The translations under genes were made by a program, and so were the position numbers. From an uncultured Lachnospiraceae bacterium (GTDB lineage Bacteria > Bacillota > Clostridia > Lachnospirales > Lachnospiraceae), in contig CANREE010000009.1 in assembly GCA_947629545.1 (NCBI GenBank), positions 1-51,223 of the forward strand: 51,223 bases of DNA, read 5' to 3'. Shown here piece after piece: positions 47,514 to 51,223 of this stretch. The number at the start of each line of letters is the position of its first letter. Within the stretch, counting starts at the first letter, position 1. The notes below the pieces were generated by a model. It worked only from the letters and a program-made list of their open reading frames with translations. It had not been told where the DNA came from and ran no database searches.

Positions 47514-48470
47514 ATGAATGATAAACTATTTAATGGTTATGGCTATGTCTATGAGGTTTATAAAACCCGGAGTTTTTCCAAGGCAGCGGAAAATCTGTTC
47601 ATCAGTCAATCCTCGCTAAGTGCGACGATCAGAAAAATTGAAAAGCGCATCGGTGTCGAAATCTTCGACCGCAGTACGATTCCCATTGGGCTCACAGAAG
47701 ATGGTCTGGAATACATCGAAGCTGTGGAAAAGATCATGGACATCGAGCACCACTTTGCGTCCCGTGTCCAACAACTGGATGAACTGATTACCGGCCATCT
47801 GGCCATCGGCGGCAACGGTATCTATCTGGGTCATGTGTTGCTGCCGGTAATTTCAGAATTTGCCCGGCTCTATCCGGGTGTACAGATGCGCCTGGTGGAA
47901 GGTGCCAGTCAGGATCTGGAAAAACAACTTTCAGACAACAGTCTGGACCTAATGATCGATAACCGCGTACTGCCGCGGGAGGACTACCATGCAATCCGTC
48001 TGATCGACGAGGATATCCTTCTGGCAGTCCCCAGCCGCTGGCCCATTAATGAGAAGTTAGCCCCCTATCAGCTGACTTCCCGAGATATCCTGTCGAGCCG
48101 GCACCGGACAGAAGAAATCCCTGTCGTACCTTTTGAAGAATTTTCCGGTCTGCCGTTTATGCTGCTGCATGTGGGGAATGATACACGCCAGCGTTCGGAG
48201 GAGGTCTTCTTCCATTATAATATGGCCCCTCAGGTAGTGCTTAAGGTGGATCAGCAGAGCACGGCGCTGACGTTGGCCAGCCATGGAGTTGCGGCTATTT
48301 TCATCAGCGACTGCGTGGCGCGAAGTATGCAGGCAGAAAAGGGAGTAACGTACTACCGTCTGCTGCCCGAATTCGCCCGCAGGAACGTCTATATGTTCTA
48401 TAAGAAAGACCGGCTGCGCACGAGATGTATGGAGGAATTTATCAAAATTACAGAAAGCACGGCTTTTTAA
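47514..48470 (+). CDS. LysR-family transcriptional regulator
   Basis: KTRSFSKAAENLFISQSSLSATIRKIEKRIGVEIFDRS; own promoter TTGAAA-N17-TATAGT just upstream. Confidence 0.92.
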   Translation: MNDKLFNGYGYVYEVYKTRSFSKAAENLFISQSSLSATIRKIEKRIGVEIFDRSTIPIGLTEDGLEYIEAVEKIMDIEHHFASRVQQLDELITGHLAIGGNGIYLGHVLLPVISEFARLYPGVQMRLVEGASQDLEKQLSDNSLDLMIDNRVLPREDYHAIRLIDEDILLAVPSRWPINEKLAPYQLTSRDILSSRHRTEEIPVVPFEEFSGLPFMLLHVGNDTRQRSEEVFFHYNMAPQVVLKVDQQSTALTLASHGVAAIFISDCVARSMQAEKGVTYYRLLPEFARRNVYMFYKKDRLRTRCMEEFIKITESTAF

Positions 48471-48485
48471 AAACCGTGCTTTTTC
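48455..48485. terminator. Bidirectional terminator containing both convergent stop codons
   Basis: AAAGCACGG-ctttttaaaaa-CCGTGCTTTTT; LysR ends at 48470, ADH ends at 48467. Confidence 0.8.
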
Positions 48486-49663
48486 TTTGCAGCCTCACGA
48501 TAGATCGCCGCCATATCCTCTTTCTGCAGCACCCGCACAGTGCCCAGATGATCCTTCGCAGTGACGCTGCATTTCTCCGCCAGTTCCTCGATCTGCTTAA
48601 GCGTCGGATCGATGCCCAGCTCATGCATATTCGTCGGCATACCAATTGACCGATAGAAATCTTCCATCGCCTCAATACCGGCAAGAATCGTCGCTTCCTG
48701 GTTCTCACGCGGCTCTACGCCCAGCACGCGGACGGCCAGTTTCTCAAACCGGTCCGGACTGTAACTGTAAACATATCTGGCCCAGCTTCCCCAGATAGCC
48801 GTCAGCCCCGCGCCGTGGGCCACGTCAAACATGCCGCCGATCTCATGTTCAAGCCGGTGGCTGGCCCAGTCGCCGCCATCGGTTCCGCAGCCGGTCAGGC
48901 CGTTATGGGACAGACTGCTTGCCCACATGATCTCTGCGCGGGCCTCATAATTATCCGGCTGTTCCATCAGAATATGCGCGTTGCGGATAACTGTCCGTAT
49001 CAGCCCTTCCGCCAGCGCGTCCGTCAGTTCCATGCTGTCACCGTGATTCAGATACCGCTCCATCGTATGCATCAGAATATCTGCGCAGCCACAGGCTGTC
49101 TGATACGCCGGAAGCGTCATCGTCAGTTCCGGATCCATGATCGCAAACTTCGGCCGTGCAATATCAAAATTGCTGCCCCGCTTGATGCCGCCCTCGTCCT
49201 TTGTGATCACCGCAGAATTGCTCATCTCACTTCCCGCCGCTGCGATCGTCACAATCGCTCCCACCGGCAGGCATGCCTCCGGCTTTGCCTTAAAATCAAA
49301 GATATCCCAGACATCGAAATCATTCGCGACGCCGTAGCCGATCGCCTTGGCCGAGTCAATTACACTGCCGCCGCCCACCGCCAACAGGAAATCCACGCTT
49401 TCCGCCTTACAAAGTTCAATCCCCTTATAGACCAGAGACAACCGCGGGTTCGGTACCACGCCGCCCAGTTCCACACAGGCGATCCCTTCCGCGTCCAAAA
49501 TCCGGCGCACACGCCCCAGAAGACCGGACCTCTCCGCACTGCCGCCCCCGTAATGCAACAATACTTTCTTCGCTCCCTGTTCCTTAAGGAGTTCACCCAG
49601 TCTTTCCACACTGCCCTTTCCAAACGCCACCTTTGTCGGCGCATAATAGGTGAAATTAAGCAT
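48467..49663 (-). CDS. Iron-containing alcohol dehydrogenase
   Basis: MLNFTYYAPTKVAFGKGSVERLGELL; LAVGGGSVIDSAKAIGYG; start at 49663 preferred. Confidence 0.93.
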   Translation of the reverse strand: MLNFTYYAPTKVAFGKGSVERLGELLKEQGAKKVLLHYGGGSAERSGLLGRVRRILDAEGIACVELGGVVPNPRLSLVYKGIELCKAESVDFLLAVGGGSVIDSAKAIGYGVANDFDVWDIFDFKAKPEACLPVGAIVTIAAAGSEMSNSAVITKDEGGIKRGSNFDIARPKFAIMDPELTMTLPAYQTACGCADILMHTMERYLNHGDSMELTDALAEGLIRTVIRNAHILMEQPDNYEARAEIMWASSLSHNGLTGCGTDGGDWASHRLEHEIGGMFDVAHGAGLTAIWGSWARYVYSYSPDRFEKLAVRVLGVEPRENQEATILAGIEAMEDFYRSIGMPTNMHELGIDPTLKQIEELAEKCSVTAKDHLGTVRVLQKEDMAAIYREAAKKKHGF

Positions 49664-49806
49664 GATCTCGATCTCCTCTCCGATTTCTTTTATACACAAA
49701 AATCCCCCCAATCTGTAAACCGGAAGGATTTCCTCTCAAAGCAGGTGACTAAAACACATATCCGGCTTAGACGCCCGGAATTCGCCCATTCATACGCACC
49801 TGCACC

Positions 49807-49879
<73 letters not shown>

Positions 49880-49967
49880 ATTCTTTATCATTGAAACAGG
49901 TTGTATTTTACAATATTTTAGCGTGCGTGTCAATGGTTTTTTGTCTGTTCTCAGACCTCGTTCCGCT

Positions 49968-50417
49968 TCAGCCGGCATGACCCGAAGGCGGAGTCATAGC
50001 CTCGTGCTCTTTCTTAATTTCCTCATACAAATGATAAAACGTCCATCCACTGTTATGTTCCGTGACAACCGCTTTCAGCGCGATCTTCGGAACACCGGCC
50101 CTTCGCAGATTCAAAAGGAGAGCATCCATGCGGCGGCTGGTAAAATTGTGCATAACAAGAACTTCGCAGGGGATGGGTGGAGCAGAGCCGCGCAAACCCG
50201 GATTGCAGCACGCATCGGAACCTCCAACTGTTCCTTCCTCAGCGCACGCTTCCATCTGCACAAATCCTGGCAGACCGGCCAGATACCCGATCGTCTGTCC
50301 GGTCTGCTCCGAAGAAATATTTTTGATCCGCACACCCATGCGCACCAGTACGCTTTTCAGCTTCGCCACATTAGGCGAGTCTGCCGGCGTGTAATATAAA
50401 ACCATCTCTCTGGTCAT
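49968..50417 (-). CDS. DUF3783-type protein
   Basis: MTREMVLYYTPADSPNVAKLKSVLVRMGVRIKNIS...EVLVMHNFTSRRMDALLLNLRRAGVPKIALKAVVTEHN. Confidence 0.7.
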   Translation of the reverse strand: MTREMVLYYTPADSPNVAKLKSVLVRMGVRIKNISSEQTGQTIGYLAGLPGFVQMEACAEEGTVGGSDACCNPGLRGSAPPIPCEVLVMHNFTSRRMDALLLNLRRAGVPKIALKAVVTEHNSGWTFYHLYEEIKKEHEAMTPPSGHAG

Positions 50418-50447
50418 AGGACTCCCTTTCTCCAATCGAGCTTCGTC

Positions 50448-51223
50448 TCAGATCTCATCCAGGATCCGGCAAAGAGCGTAGTACTGCGCCTCATAAGCTT
50501 CAGCTCCGGTTCGGAACCAGTTTTTCAGCCCGGTATCCTTCGCGTTATTCTCCAAAGACGCAAACGTAGAAAATGTCATCAAATGCGGTTCCAGCGTCAG
50601 AAAGCCCTCATAACCGTCCCGGTTGACAGCCTGATCCAAAATTTCCCTGATCTTTCCGTCTCCGGTGCCGCACAGCACATTCTCATGGCTGGAATACAGC
50701 GCGTCCTTCACATGGACGTAGGAAATGTATGGCCGCAGCAGGTTCCAACACTCCAACGGATCCTCGCCGCACTGAACAAAATTAGCGAAATCATAGGCGC
50801 TCCTCATTCCCCTCCGCGCAAATTTCTCCATGATCTCCACACAGCGGCTTCCCACGTCGCCATAGATATCTTTTTCATTCTCATGAATAAGGGTTACGCC
50901 ATACTTCTCGCCGATCTCCACGAATTTCTCCATCTTATCAAAAACCGTATCCCTAAAGTCCGCCGGCTCCTTGTCCTTCGGCATAAAGAAACTGAATATC
51001 CGGACATACCTGCAGTCCAGCACTTCGCACATCCGGCAGATCGCATCCAGCTGCGCCAACTGCCGCTGAAAGCCCTCCTCATCCTCGATCCCCACCTTAC
51101 CGATGGGCGAACCAACGGAAGACACCTTCACGCCCGCCTTCTGCAGCTGAATACGCCGCCTCGAATGGTGCTCCGTGACCGCACTGGTGGTGCATGGCGA
51201 CCGCTGAAATGGCGCAGCGTCGC
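50448..51223 (-). CDS. Sugar phosphate isomerase/epimerase, TIM-barrel (partial, N-terminus beyond window)
   Basis: KVSSVGSPIGKV...LIHENEKDIYGDVGSRCVEIMEKF...YDFANFVQCGEDPLECW; frame stays open to window end. Confidence 0.85.
   Translation of the reverse strand, partial: DAAPFQRSPCTTSAVTEHHSRRRIQLQKAGVKVSSVGSPIGKVGIEDEEGFQRQLAQLDAICRMCEVLDCRYVRIFSFFMPKDKEPADFRDTVFDKMEKFVEIGEKYGVTLIHENEKDIYGDVGSRCVEIMEKFARRGMRSAYDFANFVQCGEDPLECWNLLRPYISYVHVKDALYSSHENVLCGTGDGKIREILDQAVNRDGYEGFLTLEPHLMTFSTFASLENNAKDTGLKNWFRTGAEAYEAQYYALCRILDEI

Overview
This 51 kb window is from a moderately GC-rich Clostridia genome, most likely Lachnospiraceae-like (inferred from gene content and protein style, not from a search). 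It is mostly ordinary chromosome. Coding content includes three MATE transporters, a class B sortase, a class-D-type flavodiiron/rubredoxin/NROR fusion, a solute-binding protein paired with a hybrid histidine kinase, L-serine dehydratase, and a surface O-acetylation cluster (SGNH/DUF4358/MBOAT/DHHW). It also includes rpiB, aroC, an XRE-cupin regulator with a pot-type ABC operon, GH4, an AbrB/PIN toxin-antitoxin pair, nagA, a cyclophilin, a DEAD-box helicase, a two-component system, a LysR regulator, an iron ADH and tRNA-Phe. The most unusual signal is three degenerate tandem-repeat arrays with strict periods of 23, 18 and 15 bp, each abutting or overlapping a promoter. Two of them lie directly upstream of orphan P-loop ATPases that end in PD-(D/E)XK nuclease-like domains (DUF4143-type and DUF234/archaeal-ATPase-type). 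I propose these as candidate repeat + ATPase-nuclease modules. Other signals are a group II intron 3' remnant, a promoter-to-terminator small RNA candidate, a cluster of intergenic hairpins, and recurring low-complexity insertions inside otherwise conserved enzymes. Family assignments come from reading the protein sequences by eye. No database search was run.
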